Positions 9,726 to 19,778 of a stretch of 64,000 nt of DNA are shown here, in pieces (position 1 is the stretch's first letter; the number at the start of each line of letters is the position of its first letter). Source of the stretch: Thalassomonas sp. M1454 (lineage in GTDB: Bacteria > Pseudomonadota > Gammaproteobacteria > Enterobacterales > Alteromonadaceae); NCBI RefSeq assembly GCF_007097525.1, contig NZ_VKDD01000004.1, positions 248,001 through 312,000 on the forward strand. The letters run 5' to 3'. The notes under the pieces are model-generated. The model was given only the letters and a program-made list of their open reading frames with translations, was not told the origin of the DNA and did not search any database. A program made the position numbers and the translations under genes.

Positions 9726-9776
9726 CTTTTTTCCTGAATGTTGCTCATACCTAAGGTATGTGTACTTTTTATTAAA

Positions 9777-10565
9777 CTATTTGTTAATGATTTTACCAGT
9801 AATCCAATCACATAACACGGTATAAAATTCATCTGCGTGAGAAATAAACGGGGCATGTGATGCTCGTTCAAAAGTATAACTGTCGGTACTGATAAATAAC
9901 TTATCCGCTTGCCTAACTACCGCCTTGGGTACCAGTGAATCTAACCGCCCATAAAGTCTAAAAACGGGTATAGATAAGGCATTGACTTTACTGCGTAAAT
10001 CTACCGTTTCTAAAAGTGTTAATGAATCATCTAGAGTTTGCGGGCTTGGATTTGGATGTTGGTTAATGAGTGCTTTTATGGCTTTTACATCTTGGCGAAT
10101 ACTTTCACTACCCATGGCTTGAATCTTTAAAAAACTATTAATAGTTTTTTCTGCATTGAGCTTAAGTTGGCTGTGGAAGTCCTTTAAAATTTCCGGATTA
10201 ATGCCTGGCCAATTTTGCTCTTTAACAAAATAGGGACTACTCGTTATAGTTACTAAACCAAGAGCTTTATCTTGATGGTGCAGCGCGATATTCGTTGCAA
10301 TTAAACCACCTAATGACCAGCCAATAATTAATGACTTATCAGGGATTACTGCGGCGATCATCTGTGAAACATTAGCTAAACTGTAGTCATCGGTAGTAAT
10401 ATGGCTATTTACACCAAAGCCCGGCATATCAATCATAATTACTTGATAATCTTGTGCTAAACGCTCACTTAAAGGTTGAAATATTGCACTGTTAAGGCCC
10501 CAACCATGAATGAGAACAATGGGAGTTCCTTGGCCTTTAATTTGAATGTTTAGAGGTTGTTGCAT
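9777..10565 (-). CDS. bioH: Pimeloyl-[acyl-carrier protein] methyl ester esterase
   Basis: The 262-residue alpha/beta hydrolase shows the oxyanion segment LIHGWGLNSAIF, the nucleophile elbow GWSLGG (Ser about residue 84), an acid in YGRLDSLVP and the catalytic His in ASHAPFISH. Its length and motifs match BioH, which removes the methyl group from pimeloyl-ACP in biotin synthesis. It is divergent from comF, the same neighbourhood (bioH, comF/gntX, nfuA) as in enterobacteria. This supports the specific assignment over a generic hydrolase. Confidence 0.9.
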   Translation of the reverse strand: MQQPLNIQIKGQGTPIVLIHGWGLNSAIFQPLSERLAQDYQVIMIDMPGFGVNSHITTDDYSLANVSQMIAAVIPDKSLIIGWSLGGLIATNIALHHQDKALGLVTITSSPYFVKEQNWPGINPEILKDFHSQLKLNAEKTINSFLKIQAMGSESIRQDVKAIKALINQHPNPSPQTLDDSLTLLETVDLRSKVNALSIPVFRLYGRLDSLVPKAVVRQADKLFISTDSYTFERASHAPFISHADEFYTVLCDWITGKIINK

Positions 10566-10699
10566 AGCTATCTATTTTACTTGTTAGTTATATTTCTATT
10601 TTATACTAAAATATAGCCGTTGGCATTCAAAGTGCACTCCCAATGCTAACGGGTATATCAATTTATAGCATGTTCAAAAATTAACAATGGATTGTTTTT

Positions 10700-11434
10700 A
10701 TGAACCACACAATGTTGCAAGCTATTAGCCAATTTGTAAAAGTGCTAACAGCCAATTTTTTATTAGCCGTTAAAGGCTACCCTCTTTGTGAGTTATGCCA
10801 TCAACCATGTATTAAGGGGTCACTAGTTTGTTCAGTCTGTTGTGATGATTTACCCCGTTTTGACTTAACTGCCTGCCAAGAAAACTTACTAAATGAACCT
10901 AAGATTTATCGTCATTTAACTAAAATAAAGTTTCAACAATTGTTAGCATTTTCCTCTTATCAATGGCCTTATAACTTGTGGATCACACAATTAAAGTACT
11001 CAGGAAGATTTGAGGTTGCGCACTTATTGGCAAATTTATTTGCCGAACATCTACATTTATCGATAGCAAAAAGTCAGCTACCAGAATTAATCATTCCTGT
11101 GCCATTACATGGTTTACGCCTAAAAAAAAGACAATATAATCAGGCGGCATTACTTGCTTTTGAATTGGCTAAAAGTTTAGGCTGCAGTTACCTTGAAAAC
11201 ATAATTGCGCGTAAAAAAAATACTAAACCGCAAGTCGGGCAAAGTGGAGCAAGTCGGAGAAAAAATTTACGAGGAGCATTTGTTTTGAATACTGAAGTTG
11301 AGTTGCCTGAACATGTGGGGATTGTTGATGATGTGCTTACTACAGGGGCAACAGTTAATGAAATAGCTAAGCTACTCACTCATCACGGAGTTAAAAAGAT
11401 TACCGTGATGAGTATTTGTGTAGCAACAGCTTGA
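10700..11434 (+). CDS. comF: ComF family phosphoribosyltransferase-like protein
   Basis: The 244-residue protein has an N-terminal zinc-binding cluster (CELCHQPC, then CSVCCDD) and a C-terminal PRTase fold with VGIVDDVLTTGATVNE. This is the ComF/GntX family, linked to DNA uptake or its metabolism. The start is uncertain: an ATG at 10700 gives MNHTML, and the next ATG at 10712 would remove four residues. It is divergent from bioH, as in other gammaproteobacteria. The nfuA gene normally beside it lies beyond an intervening M14 peptidase gene. Confidence 0.88.
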   Translation: MNHTMLQAISQFVKVLTANFLLAVKGYPLCELCHQPCIKGSLVCSVCCDDLPRFDLTACQENLLNEPKIYRHLTKIKFQQLLAFSSYQWPYNLWITQLKYSGRFEVAHLLANLFAEHLHLSIAKSQLPELIIPVPLHGLRLKKRQYNQAALLAFELAKSLGCSYLENIIARKKNTKPQVGQSGASRRKNLRGAFVLNTEVELPEHVGIVDDVLTTGATVNEIAKLLTHHGVKKITVMSICVATA

Positions 11435-11459
11435 TCCCAATTTATCCAACTTGGGATTA
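11432..11459. terminator. Convergent hairpin between comF and the M14 peptidase gene
   Basis: ATCCCAA and TTGGGAT pair around a 10-base loop. The hairpin overlaps the comF stop codon and ends just before the peptidase stop. There is no clear T run, so it may be only a weak terminator. Confidence 0.45.
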
Positions 11460-11463
11460 TGGT

Positions 11464-14040
11464 TTATTTACTGCTGAATGTTTGTGAGAAAAACAGGGCG
11501 TTGGCAACTATCTTTGAAGTGCCGTACCAGTAGCCTCGAAAGACTAAGTTTTCACTACTGGCAACTATGCGTCCTTTACCCACATTATGAGCGATAATTG
11601 CTGCATTATTACCAACCGTTTCTTGTATTTCTTCAGCGCTATAACCGCTAAGCAAAGGTGAGTCAGTAAATTGTGCAACCATCATAAACGGCTTAGATGG
11701 CTTTTCCATGATCAAAGTACTATTTTTAAATACCGGCAAAGTCTCGCCTTTATAGCCATAAGTCAGAGGATGGGTATTGTCTATTTGGGTATTGTAAATT
11801 GCACCAGCTATACGTTTTTTCGCAGCTAACGCATCTTTCTCAGCGTAACTAATACCATTAGTGTCGAATAAGCGGTTTATTCTATTTTTGCTAATATACT
11901 CAGCTTCTAGTAATTCTTTGCTCGATAGCCATTGAATTGCTTTTTTCTGAGCATAAATATTACCACCTTGTTCTAACCAAGTTTTAAGCTTTTTACTTGC
12001 TCTATCAGAAATAGAACTGTATTCACCATTAACCATAATCACATGGCTATAACGTGAGAAATCGATACTATCGAGTCTATGTAAATCAACTACGGTAACA
12101 GCAATAGATAACTGGTTATCTAAATAGTTAAGCATGTGTCCAGCTTCGTATTGTGAAACACCTTTACCACCTAGCAATAAAATATCTACTGGCTTTAATG
12201 GTTTTAATGACGGGCTACCAAGGTTGATGCCCTCAACTGTTAAACCTGTTGCAAGTGGAGTTAACTCAATCGCTAAATCTTGTTGGACCTTAGTTAATAT
12301 TTCAAACCAATCTGTTTGTGTTTGGATTTCGGCAGGAATAACAATACTTCCAGGATTAAATGTTATTAGTTTTTGCCCGACCATTTGTTTAAATGACTTA
12401 GTCGCTACTCGTGCTTGTACTCCTTGCTCTAAAATACTATTAAGCATTTTAGGTGCTAAGTAGTGGTCCCAAGAAAATGCATAAGCATAAGACGTTACAG
12501 TTGGTGTAGGTGTGCTCTCTGATTTTGGTTGCCATGGAGCAGTTGCTATATTTAAACGACGCAACGACTTAATCTCTTGAGTTTGCAGGTTATAGGCAAG
12601 AGGCAAAGTCCAACCTGATACATCATAAAAGGTGTTATTTTTAAAACTAGTCACTTTACTAAAGATGGTCTTTATTAAGCGATACTGGTCTTGCTGCAGA
12701 GGTACAAAGTAAGAGCTTTCTTTAGGGTAGTAACCATCATCATCTTCATAGTTTTTAGTTAAGCCATAAACATTAATTTGGTGTTGTTTTAATAAACCTA
12801 AAAAGCTATTTAAACGACGTGAGTCATTATTTTCGGTAATTAGGTAACCCTTGAAGTCTTCTTTGTCGGCTAACTTAAGGTTTTCTTTATAAAAATCGTC
12901 ACGGAATTTATGTAATTGCGCTTTATTTTGAAATGCTGCATTAAGAGTTGAGAATGAAGTCATTACCTGATTTTTAACGCCATAACCAAAAGTTAATACG
13001 CCATTAATTGATTCTTGTGCATAGCCGCGAGAACTTGCTTGTTCGAATAAAATACCAATCGCGCCGTTAATATCAGGGTAGGTAGATCCCTTACCGTAAT
13101 AAAAATCATCAAAACTTTCTTCACTGTAATAAAGTCTGTTGTCAGTATCTAATGCCTTTGCGTGGTAAGTTGAAAACAGCTTAGTGAGTTCGATGTTTTT
13201 TGCTGGCGTCAAAGGGTTCGTACGTGATGGTACGCCTGGCTGGAAAAAGTAGGTGCCATCTTTACCCATCTCATGAAAGTCGGCTAACACATTTGGTTTG
13301 TAAATGTGGAAGTTACGCATTCTGTTTTGACTTTCAATTTGAGTTAACGGTAACCAGTCACGGTTTAAATCGAACATGTAGTGATTCGTTCGACCAGATG
13401 GCCACTGTAATCTATGGCTACGGTGGTTAGGGTCGGTATTTAAAGTTTTACTGCGGTTGGTATTTACCCAAGTGGTAAATCTATCCATACCGTCTGGGTT
13501 TAAACTTGGTTCGATAACAATAACCAAATTATCTAGTAATTCGGTGGCTTGGCTTGTTTTGGCAGCAGCTAAATAATAAGCAACTAGCATAGAAGCATTA
13601 GCGCCGCTGATTTCATTACCATGTATGCTATAACCTAACCAAACAACAGCAGGAGCATCACTGTCCTGCTTTTTATTGTTGGCTCTATCGGCAAGGATTT
13701 GATCTAGGTTTTCTAAATTGGTTTTACTACTTATTGTCGCAATTACTTGCTTGCGATGCTCATTGGTTGTGCCAATTTCTTTAAGTAAAACATTGTCACT
13801 TACTCGCGCTAGTTGCTGAAAATAATTTACCAGTTGATCATGACGAACATGGCGAGAGCCAACCTCAAAACCTAAGGTAGATTCTGGTGTAGGTATATTA
13901 CTACGGTAAGCTGGCTCCTCTGGGAAATAGTAAGCTAGCGGCTCTGCTTGTGCGTAAGACAGACTAACTATGCTGATAATGAACCAGGCTTTTATATACT
14001 TAAACAAGACCATTCTCCGATAATAATGAAAACTAACCAA
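11464..14040 (-). CDS. Exported M14-family zinc carboxypeptidase
   Basis: This 858-residue protein has an N-terminal signal peptide (hydrophobic around residues 15-32, ending SYAQAEP) and an M14 metallopeptidase domain. The zinc motif is YSIHGNEISGANAS (HxxE). Further on are a DLNRDW segment, NVLADFHEMGKDGTYFFQPG and a substrate-region GAIGILFEQASSRG. The C-terminal half is a long extension, including an LLLGGKGVSQYEAGHML segment that looks like the glutamine-amidotransferase-like fold seen in large M14 peptidases of Alteromonadales. It should work in the periplasm or outside the cell on peptides. The start could also be an internal ATG (MVLFKY) nine codons later. Confidence 0.87.
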   Translation of the reverse strand: MVSFHYYRRMVLFKYIKAWFIISIVSLSYAQAEPLAYYFPEEPAYRSNIPTPESTLGFEVGSRHVRHDQLVNYFQQLARVSDNVLLKEIGTTNEHRKQVIATISSKTNLENLDQILADRANNKKQDSDAPAVVWLGYSIHGNEISGANASMLVAYYLAAAKTSQATELLDNLVIVIEPSLNPDGMDRFTTWVNTNRSKTLNTDPNHRSHRLQWPSGRTNHYMFDLNRDWLPLTQIESQNRMRNFHIYKPNVLADFHEMGKDGTYFFQPGVPSRTNPLTPAKNIELTKLFSTYHAKALDTDNRLYYSEESFDDFYYGKGSTYPDINGAIGILFEQASSRGYAQESINGVLTFGYGVKNQVMTSFSTLNAAFQNKAQLHKFRDDFYKENLKLADKEDFKGYLITENNDSRRLNSFLGLLKQHQINVYGLTKNYEDDDGYYPKESSYFVPLQQDQYRLIKTIFSKVTSFKNNTFYDVSGWTLPLAYNLQTQEIKSLRRLNIATAPWQPKSESTPTPTVTSYAYAFSWDHYLAPKMLNSILEQGVQARVATKSFKQMVGQKLITFNPGSIVIPAEIQTQTDWFEILTKVQQDLAIELTPLATGLTVEGINLGSPSLKPLKPVDILLLGGKGVSQYEAGHMLNYLDNQLSIAVTVVDLHRLDSIDFSRYSHVIMVNGEYSSISDRASKKLKTWLEQGGNIYAQKKAIQWLSSKELLEAEYISKNRINRLFDTNGISYAEKDALAAKKRIAGAIYNTQIDNTHPLTYGYKGETLPVFKNSTLIMEKPSKPFMMVAQFTDSPLLSGYSAEEIQETVGNNAAIIAHNVGKGRIVASSENLVFRGYWYGTSKIVANALFFSQTFSSK

Positions 14041-14288
14041 TCATGAAAACTTAGGTGACTGGCTTATATTTAATAAAATTATAACCTTTTTAACAGCTTA
14101 ACTAAACTAATCATAATTTTTTTCAAATTAAACATACTTTTTTGCAAATTATTGATAAAAAACGAGGGGAAATGCTAAGCAATGCTAGCGCTTATTCTTT
14201 GACAATAGTATTATATTGGCATACTTGAGCTTTTTAGTCGGGTATAGGCAATCGTTTCAACTTTATAAAGCATTTAATGAGAACAATG

Positions 14289-14867
14289 ATGATTAATATT
14301 TCAGATACAGCACAGTCGCATTTTGCAAAATTACTTTCCCAACAGGCGCAAGGCACATGTATCAGAGTGTTTGTAGTTAACCCAGGCACAGCACAAGCTG
14401 AATGTGGTGTTTCTTACTGTCCACCAGAAGCGGTAGAACCAGACGATATTCGCATCGAATATACTGGCTTTGATGCGTTAGTTGATAAAGACAGTGAAAA
14501 TTATTTAGTTGATGCTGAAATCGATTTTGTTACTGATCAAATGGGCTCTCAGTTAACACTTAAAGCACCTAATGCTAAATTACGTAAAGTGAGTGATGAT
14601 GCACCATTATTCGAACGCGTAAATTACTTCATCCAATCTGAAGTTAATCCTCAGTTAGCAGGTCATGGTGGTGAATGTACTTTAATGGAAATAACTGAAG
14701 ACGGTTTCGCAGTTTTACAGTTTGGTGGCGGCTGTAATGGTTGTAGTCAAATTGATTTAACCGTAAAAGAAGGTGTTGAAAAACAGCTTATCGCCATTAT
14801 GGGTGATGAAATTAAAGGTGTTAAAGATATGACCGAGCATCAACGTGGCGAGCATTCTTACTACTAA
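14289..14867 (+). CDS. nfuA: Fe-S biogenesis protein NfuA
   Basis: The product matches E. coli NfuA end to end. It has an N-terminal degenerate A-type carrier domain ([20 protein letters not shown]) and a C-terminal Nfu domain with the cluster-binding pair [14 protein letters not shown], and it ends HQRGEHSYY. NfuA carries 4Fe-4S clusters to target enzymes under oxidative stress or iron limitation. The ATG at 14289 gives the start MINISDTAQ, aligned with the family. Upstream in-frame ATGs at 14277 and 14286 would only add a few residues. A TTGACA sequence at 14199 is a possible -35 box. Confidence 0.95.
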   Translation: MINISDTAQSHFAKLLSQQAQGTCIRVFVVNPGTAQAECGVSYCPPEAVEPDDIRIEYTGFDALVDKDSENYLVDAEIDFVTDQMGSQLTLKAPNAKLRKVSDDAPLFERVNYFIQSEVNPQLAGHGGECTLMEITEDGFAVLQFGGGCNGCSQIDLTVKEGVEKQLIAIMGDEIKGVKDMTEHQRGEHSYY

Positions 14868-14905
14868 TTGAATTGTTGTATCGGTTAATTGAATCGCATT
14901 TTATG

Positions 14906-14933
14906 AAACCAGGATTATCATCCTGGTTTTTTT
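14906..14933 (+). terminator. Rho-independent terminator of nfuA
   Basis: AAACCAGGAT and ATCCTGGTTT form a ten-base-pair stem around TATC, followed by T residues, about 40 bp after the nfuA stop. Confidence 0.9.
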
Positions 14934-15174
14934 ATACATAGAAGTATTTATCATCGGTTGGCAGGACAGCCAAAGAAGATGGATTATGTGTTCAATTTAT
15001 GAAATAGGTGTTGATGTTATTAGTGTTTGGTTAGTTATTGGTAGCGCTTTTGTTGGGGTTGTTTATGTGTTTTTAGCAGGATGTTATTTGATTGTTTAAT
15101 TGTACTTTTGTTCTATTATTTGCTTTTGTGCTTAGTTAGTATCGAAGCTATCCAAGGTACACAGAGACTATGTT
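14934..15174. other. Intergenic region before the outer-membrane protein gene
   Basis: After the nfuA terminator this AT-rich stretch holds no convincing coding frame. It must contain the promoter of the gene starting at 15175, but no clear -35/-10 pair could be picked out. Confidence 0.4.
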
Positions 15175-16008
15175 ATGAACAAAAAATTAGCACTTTCCCT
15201 ATCAGCACTTTCGCTTTCATTACTGGCATCTACTCAGTCTTTTGCAGAGCAACAAAATGAGCAATCAGATAATTTAATTGGGTATAAACAAAGTCAATTT
15301 TCAATAAAATCTGGTTTTTATACAATTCAAAATGGTGCCAAAGACAGTGACTATAAAAAGCTCGACCCAACATTTTCTGGCGTTGATGATACTGTTGTTT
15401 CCTCCCTTGAAGCAAAAAGCCAATTTACTTGGGGCGCTACTCAGTTGGTTTTACATCATGGTTTGAAAAATGCTACCAACTTAGATGGTAAACAATACCT
15501 TGCCAACTTTATGATTAATACTGGATTTAAGCCAGTTAAGCTTTATCTAGGTTATGATGAATTAGCTTATGATAATGGCCCAACAGAAACTAAGTACCGC
15601 TACGGTGTTGGTTTTGGTATGCCCATTAAAGGACAGTTAGTTACAGGCTATTTAGCTAAAATATACGGTACATTTGTAACGCCTGGCTTAGAAGACTTTG
15701 AAGATGATAATGGCTATGCCTTAGCATTTAAAACAACTTTCAACTTAACCGATGATATTAAGTGGGATAGTGCATTTGAATATACCTGGGATAGAAAACT
15801 AACCTCATTACCACTACCTCAAGGTCATCCGCTAAGAGAAATTGCCGAAGATAATTTAAGTGGAGAGTCTTACCGTTTTGGCAATAAGATTTCATACCAA
15901 GTAAGTAGTAATTTTGATTTAGGTATTGAATACGTGTTTTTAAAAGGTGACGCCGCTTTTGTTAAAGACGCTGGCCTGCTAGGTGCGTTTGCCGCTTATA
16001 AGTTTTAA
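15175..16008 (+). CDS. Predicted outer-membrane beta-barrel protein
   Basis: The 277-residue protein has a typical signal peptide (LALSLSALSLSLLASTQSFA, cleaved near residue 24). The body consists of alternating beta-strand-like segments, for example YRYGVGFGMP, YALAFKTTFNL and FRFGNKI-like stretches. It ends LLGAFAAYKF, with the terminal phenylalanine of outer-membrane barrels. Aromatic girdle residues recur in each strand. No specific family is recognised. Its last 30 bases overlap the 3' end of the convergent MFS gene. Confidence 0.75.
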   Translation: MNKKLALSLSALSLSLLASTQSFAEQQNEQSDNLIGYKQSQFSIKSGFYTIQNGAKDSDYKKLDPTFSGVDDTVVSSLEAKSQFTWGATQLVLHHGLKNATNLDGKQYLANFMINTGFKPVKLYLGYDELAYDNGPTETKYRYGVGFGMPIKGQLVTGYLAKIYGTFVTPGLEDFEDDNGYALAFKTTFNLTDDIKWDSAFEYTWDRKLTSLPLPQGHPLREIAEDNLSGESYRFGNKISYQVSSNFDLGIEYVFLKGDAAFVKDAGLLGAFAAYKF

Positions 16009-17229
16009 ATTCCACAAGCAAACCAAAAACATAAGCAACACAAATGGCATACTAATATATACCAAGGTATGCCAGTTGCTTGCAAATAACAGCCAACCGG
16101 CGCCAAGTGATGCGATGGCTTGAATGGTAAAAATTGCAAAGTCATTAAGTGCTTGCACTTTAAAACGCTCGTGCGCATGGTAGCTTTTAGGTAACAACAC
16201 AGTGCCAGTAATAAATAAGAAATTCCAACCAATGCCAAGCAGTACTAAAGCCCACCAATAGTGCACCACTTGTTGCCCTTGTAAGGCAATAACAGCTACT
16301 AGCGCAAACATTAACGTACCCACTAACATAATAGCGGTTTCACCAAAGCGCTTAATTAAATAACCAGTAAATAATGATGGTAAAAACATAGCCGTAATAT
16401 GGCTTTGCAGTACCCCTTTGGTGTCTTCTAAACTATGACCCATCATGTCGTGCATACTAATTGGTGTTGCTGTCATTAAAAAGCTCATCAAGCCATAACC
16501 GATAGCGGCACTTAACATGGCAATAATAAAGATAGGTTGTTTGGCTATATCTTTTAACGGTCTTGCTACTTGGCTTAGCTCTTGAGTAGTGGCAACATGA
16601 GGGTTAGTAAAAAGTTGGAAGATGATAAGCGCAATGGTTAATAGCCCAGCTAAACCTAAAAATGAACCGGCATAACCATGTGGAGATGCTATCCAATCTT
16701 TACCTATTAAAGCTATTTCAGGTCCTATAAATGCAGCTAAAATGCCTGATAGCATTAATGCTGATAAAACTTTAGGGCCATCATCAACACTGACACTTTC
16801 AAGTGCGGCAAAACGTAATTGTTGGACAAAAGCTAAACTGATCCCCAAAAATAAGGCGGCAATAATTAATAAATAAAAGCTAGCACTAATTGCTGCCAGC
16901 ATGGCAACTAAGGTTGCGAGTATGCCATTGATAAAACCAAGAGATGTAGCTGTTTTACGACCTAACCTAATCGAAAAATAAGCAACTGAAAATGTCCCTA
17001 AGGCAATCCCTATAATCATAAAGGTTAATGGTAGTGTAGCTAAGGTGGGATCGGGAGCTATTTTGCTTGCTAATAAACCGCCAATAAAAGTAATTACCGG
17101 GGAAACACATAGCACCAGTGGCTGCGATACAAATAATACCCAAATATTACGAGGGAACTTAAAGCCTTTAGCTAATACGATAGCCGCAATAAGCATAATG
17201 ATGGTGACGCTAACTAAAGTATAATTCAT
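15979..17229 (-). CDS. Major facilitator superfamily transporter
   Basis: The 416-residue protein has about twelve hydrophobic helices and the MFS signature between helices 2 and 3 (FSIRLGRKTATSLGF). It is an inner-membrane secondary transporter of unknown substrate. The gene starts at 17229 within the TAATG overlap with the MATE gene stop, so the two are translationally coupled and probably form an export pair. Confidence 0.88.
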   Translation of the reverse strand: MNYTLVSVTIIMLIAAIVLAKGFKFPRNIWVLFVSQPLVLCVSPVITFIGGLLASKIAPDPTLATLPLTFMIIGIALGTFSVAYFSIRLGRKTATSLGFINGILATLVAMLAAISASFYLLIIAALFLGISLAFVQQLRFAALESVSVDDGPKVLSALMLSGILAAFIGPEIALIGKDWIASPHGYAGSFLGLAGLLTIALIIFQLFTNPHVATTQELSQVARPLKDIAKQPIFIIAMLSAAIGYGLMSFLMTATPISMHDMMGHSLEDTKGVLQSHITAMFLPSLFTGYLIKRFGETAIMLVGTLMFALVAVIALQGQQVVHYWWALVLLGIGWNFLFITGTVLLPKSYHAHERFKVQALNDFAIFTIQAIASLGAGWLLFASNWHTLVYISMPFVLLMFLVCLWNLKLISGKRT

Positions 17230-18572
17230 TACTTACTCGCAATTATTTGCTTTGAATTTTTATTAAAATGCCAAGCTAACGTAACTCCGCGGCTAAACAT
17301 AAAAATAGAAAATGCCGCCCAAATGCCATGGTTACCTAAATCGTCTAATATGTACCAACAGCTAAAAAATATTAGGGTAGCAATAAGCATGCTGTTGCGC
17401 ATTGCTTTACCTTGGGTTAAGCCAATATAGATACCATCGTACAAATAACACCAACATGCAATAATCGGCAGTAAGATAATCCAAGGAAGTAGTTGCTCGG
17501 TATAGCTAGCAACGGACTCAATATTAGTTAGCATATGAATAAATGGCTTACCAAAAAGCAAAAATAGTAAGCTAAATGCAAAGGCAAAAATAAGATTGTA
17601 AATTAGGGCAATTTTTACTGAATGTTTTAAACCAAAATGATCTTGTGCTCCTTTGGCTTTACCTACTCGCGCTTCAGCGCCAAAAGCAATACCGTCTAAG
17701 CCAAAGGATATAAGTAAAATGAAATTCATTAATATGGCGTTGGCAGCAACGACTGTATCTCCTAATTTAGCCCCTTGGAAGGTAATAAAAATAAAGCATA
17801 TTTCAAGGCAAACTGTGCGGATTAAAATATCACGATTAAGCTGAATATAAGCAAGTAACTGCGAGCGCTCAAATAGATCATCGATGATGTCTTTTATAGC
17901 ACTAACTAATGAACCAAGTTGTTTGTTTAAAGTCGACTTTATAAAATATAAGCCCATGACTAAACTGGCATATTCAGCAATTAATGTTGCTAGGGCTACA
18001 CCTTGTACTTGCCATTGGAAGCCAATTACAAACAATAAATCTAAGCTTAAATTAATTAAGTTAGTTACTATGATTATCCACATTGCAATTTTGGCTTTGT
18101 GCATGCCAAGTAGCCAACCCAAAATAACTAAGTTAGCAAGCGCTGCGGGAAAACCCCAAACTCGTATCTCACTATACTGCCTTGCATAAAATTGCACTTC
18201 ATCAGAGCCACCAGCTAAATAAAGTGCGCTGTTAATAAAGGGGACTTGAAGTAATACTAGAAATAAACCAATGCTAAAGGCAACCAGTAAGCCCCGACAT
18301 AACACTAACAGCATCTTTTGATTGTTCTGGCTACCATAAGCTTGTGCAGCAAGGCCTGATGTGGACATGCGTAAGAAGCCGCAAAACCAAATAATTGCGG
18401 TTATTATCATAGAGCCAACAGCCGTTGCTCCTAAATAATAGGCATGAGGTAAGTGACCTATTACTGCGGTATCGACTAAACCAAGTAATGGTACTGTGAT
18501 ATTGGACAGTATCATTGGAATAGCTAAAGCAAATAAGGCATTACGCTCATTTTTATGGGCAGTAGTTAACAA
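17229..18572 (-). CDS. MATE-family efflux transporter, DinF-like
   Basis: The 447-residue protein has twelve predicted membrane helices. Its N-terminus, FALAIPMILSNITVPLLGLVDTAVIGHL, carries the MATE/DinF signature, and a GFLRMSTSGLAAQAYG segment follows. DinF-like MATE pumps export cationic or bile-like compounds with Na+ or H+. In some gammaproteobacteria dinF follows lexA under SOS control. Here it lies 13 kb away and no SOS box was seen in front of it. The substrate is unknown. Confidence 0.9.
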   Translation of the reverse strand: MLTTAHKNERNALFALAIPMILSNITVPLLGLVDTAVIGHLPHAYYLGATAVGSMIITAIIWFCGFLRMSTSGLAAQAYGSQNNQKMLLVLCRGLLVAFSIGLFLVLLQVPFINSALYLAGGSDEVQFYARQYSEIRVWGFPAALANLVILGWLLGMHKAKIAMWIIIVTNLINLSLDLLFVIGFQWQVQGVALATLIAEYASLVMGLYFIKSTLNKQLGSLVSAIKDIIDDLFERSQLLAYIQLNRDILIRTVCLEICFIFITFQGAKLGDTVVAANAILMNFILLISFGLDGIAFGAEARVGKAKGAQDHFGLKHSVKIALIYNLIFAFAFSLLFLLFGKPFIHMLTNIESVASYTEQLLPWIILLPIIACWCYLYDGIYIGLTQGKAMRNSMLIATLIFFSCWYILDDLGNHGIWAAFSIFMFSRGVTLAWHFNKNSKQIIASK

Positions 18573-18660
18573 AGTACATCCTTGCTTTATGAGATAGAAT
18601 TGGTATTAATTTAAATGCTAGTTACACTAATAAGATATTTAATAATAAAGGATTTATGCA

Positions 18661-19707
18661 ATGAAACATATACTATTAGTTGTTTTGTTATTGCTAACTT
18701 TCCCAAGCCAAGCAACGGTGATTTTGGTTTATCATCACGTTAGTGATAAAACCCCGAAAAGTACATCAATAACACCTAAGCAATTTGAATTGCATCTGCA
18801 ATATTTTAAAGACAATGGCTTTAAAGTCATTGCCCTTAACGAAGTAATTGATAAATTAAAAGCGAAACAACCGCTGGAAGATAAAACTATAGTGATTACT
18901 TTTGATGATGGCTATAGCGATATTTTTTATGCTGGCCATCCTCTGCTTAAAAAATATGGTTATCCTTACACCATGTTTATTAACCCCAATACTGTACCTG
19001 ATAAGCCCGGTGTATATTTAGATTGGCAGCAAATTAAGCAAATGGCTGAAGAAGGTGTACTTATTGGTAATCATGGCTTAGTACATGATTCTTTAATTAA
19101 GGTGCCAAAAGGTGTAGAGCCAGAGCAATGGCTTGATGAAAAATTAAATGAACTGGTTAAATCGGAGCAAATAATAAAGCAGCAAGTAGGGCAAAATTGG
19201 CAATACTTTGCTCTACCTTATGGAGAATATACCCCGCAAGCACAAGATAAACTCGAGCAGTTAGGATATGCCGTTTTTACTCAACAATCAGGCCCGGTTG
19301 GCGCAAATACCGACCTTACCGCTATACCTAGATTTCCGGCATCTATGCCTTATGATCAGCTAGGGCCGTTAAAAAATAAACTTAATTCATTAGCATTTAA
19401 TATATCTGCTGCCACACAACGCTCACCGACCATTGTTACAGATAGCATAAAAGCTGATACTAAAGTTGAGCTTGAAGTCACCGATTTTTATAGTTCGATG
19501 CTTGCTTGTTTTGTATCTGGTATGGATAAAACAGAACTGGTTTGGGATGAAAAGAAAAGTTTTACTATGCAGTTTAGCGGCGAGTTAAAACCTGGCCGGA
19601 CACGCAGTAACTGTACAGCGCCAAGTATTTCTAAACCTGGTCGTTATTACTGGTATTCAAAGCCTTGGTTTATGCCTAATGCCGATGGCAGCTGGTATAA
19701 AAACTAA
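18661..19707 (+). CDS. Exported polysaccharide deacetylase-family protein
   Basis: The 348-residue protein has a signal peptide (ILLVVLLLLTFPSQA) and a NodB-homology domain. Metal and catalytic motifs are TFDDGYSD at about residues 80-87 and GNHGLVHDS around residue 140, equivalent to the HxxxH pair, followed by FALPYGEY. It should remove acetyl or formyl groups from an extracellular or periplasmic polysaccharide. About 100 C-terminal residues after the catalytic domain form an extra region with two cysteines (LACFV and SNCTAP). The substrate is not predictable. Confidence 0.87.
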   Translation: MKHILLVVLLLLTFPSQATVILVYHHVSDKTPKSTSITPKQFELHLQYFKDNGFKVIALNEVIDKLKAKQPLEDKTIVITFDDGYSDIFYAGHPLLKKYGYPYTMFINPNTVPDKPGVYLDWQQIKQMAEEGVLIGNHGLVHDSLIKVPKGVEPEQWLDEKLNELVKSEQIIKQQVGQNWQYFALPYGEYTPQAQDKLEQLGYAVFTQQSGPVGANTDLTAIPRFPASMPYDQLGPLKNKLNSLAFNISAATQRSPTIVTDSIKADTKVELEVTDFYSSMLACFVSGMDKTELVWDEKKSFTMQFSGELKPGRTRSNCTAPSISKPGRYYWYSKPWFMPNADGSWYKN

Positions 19708-19720
19708 TTTTAAAACATGA

Positions 19721-19756
19721 AAAAAAGGCCGATAAGTTAACTTATCGGCCCTTTTT
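19721..19756. terminator. Bidirectional terminator between polysaccharide deacetylase and yebC
   Basis: A perfect stem of GGCCGATAAG with its complement, flanked by an A run on one side and a T run on the other, serves both convergent genes. Confidence 0.93.
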
Positions 19757-19778
19757 AGCAATGTGGTTAATGCTCTGA

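Noticed and set aside
17229-18572. SOS control of the DinF-like gene
   Set aside because: No CTGT-N8-ACAG box was found before it, although dinF follows lexA in some species.
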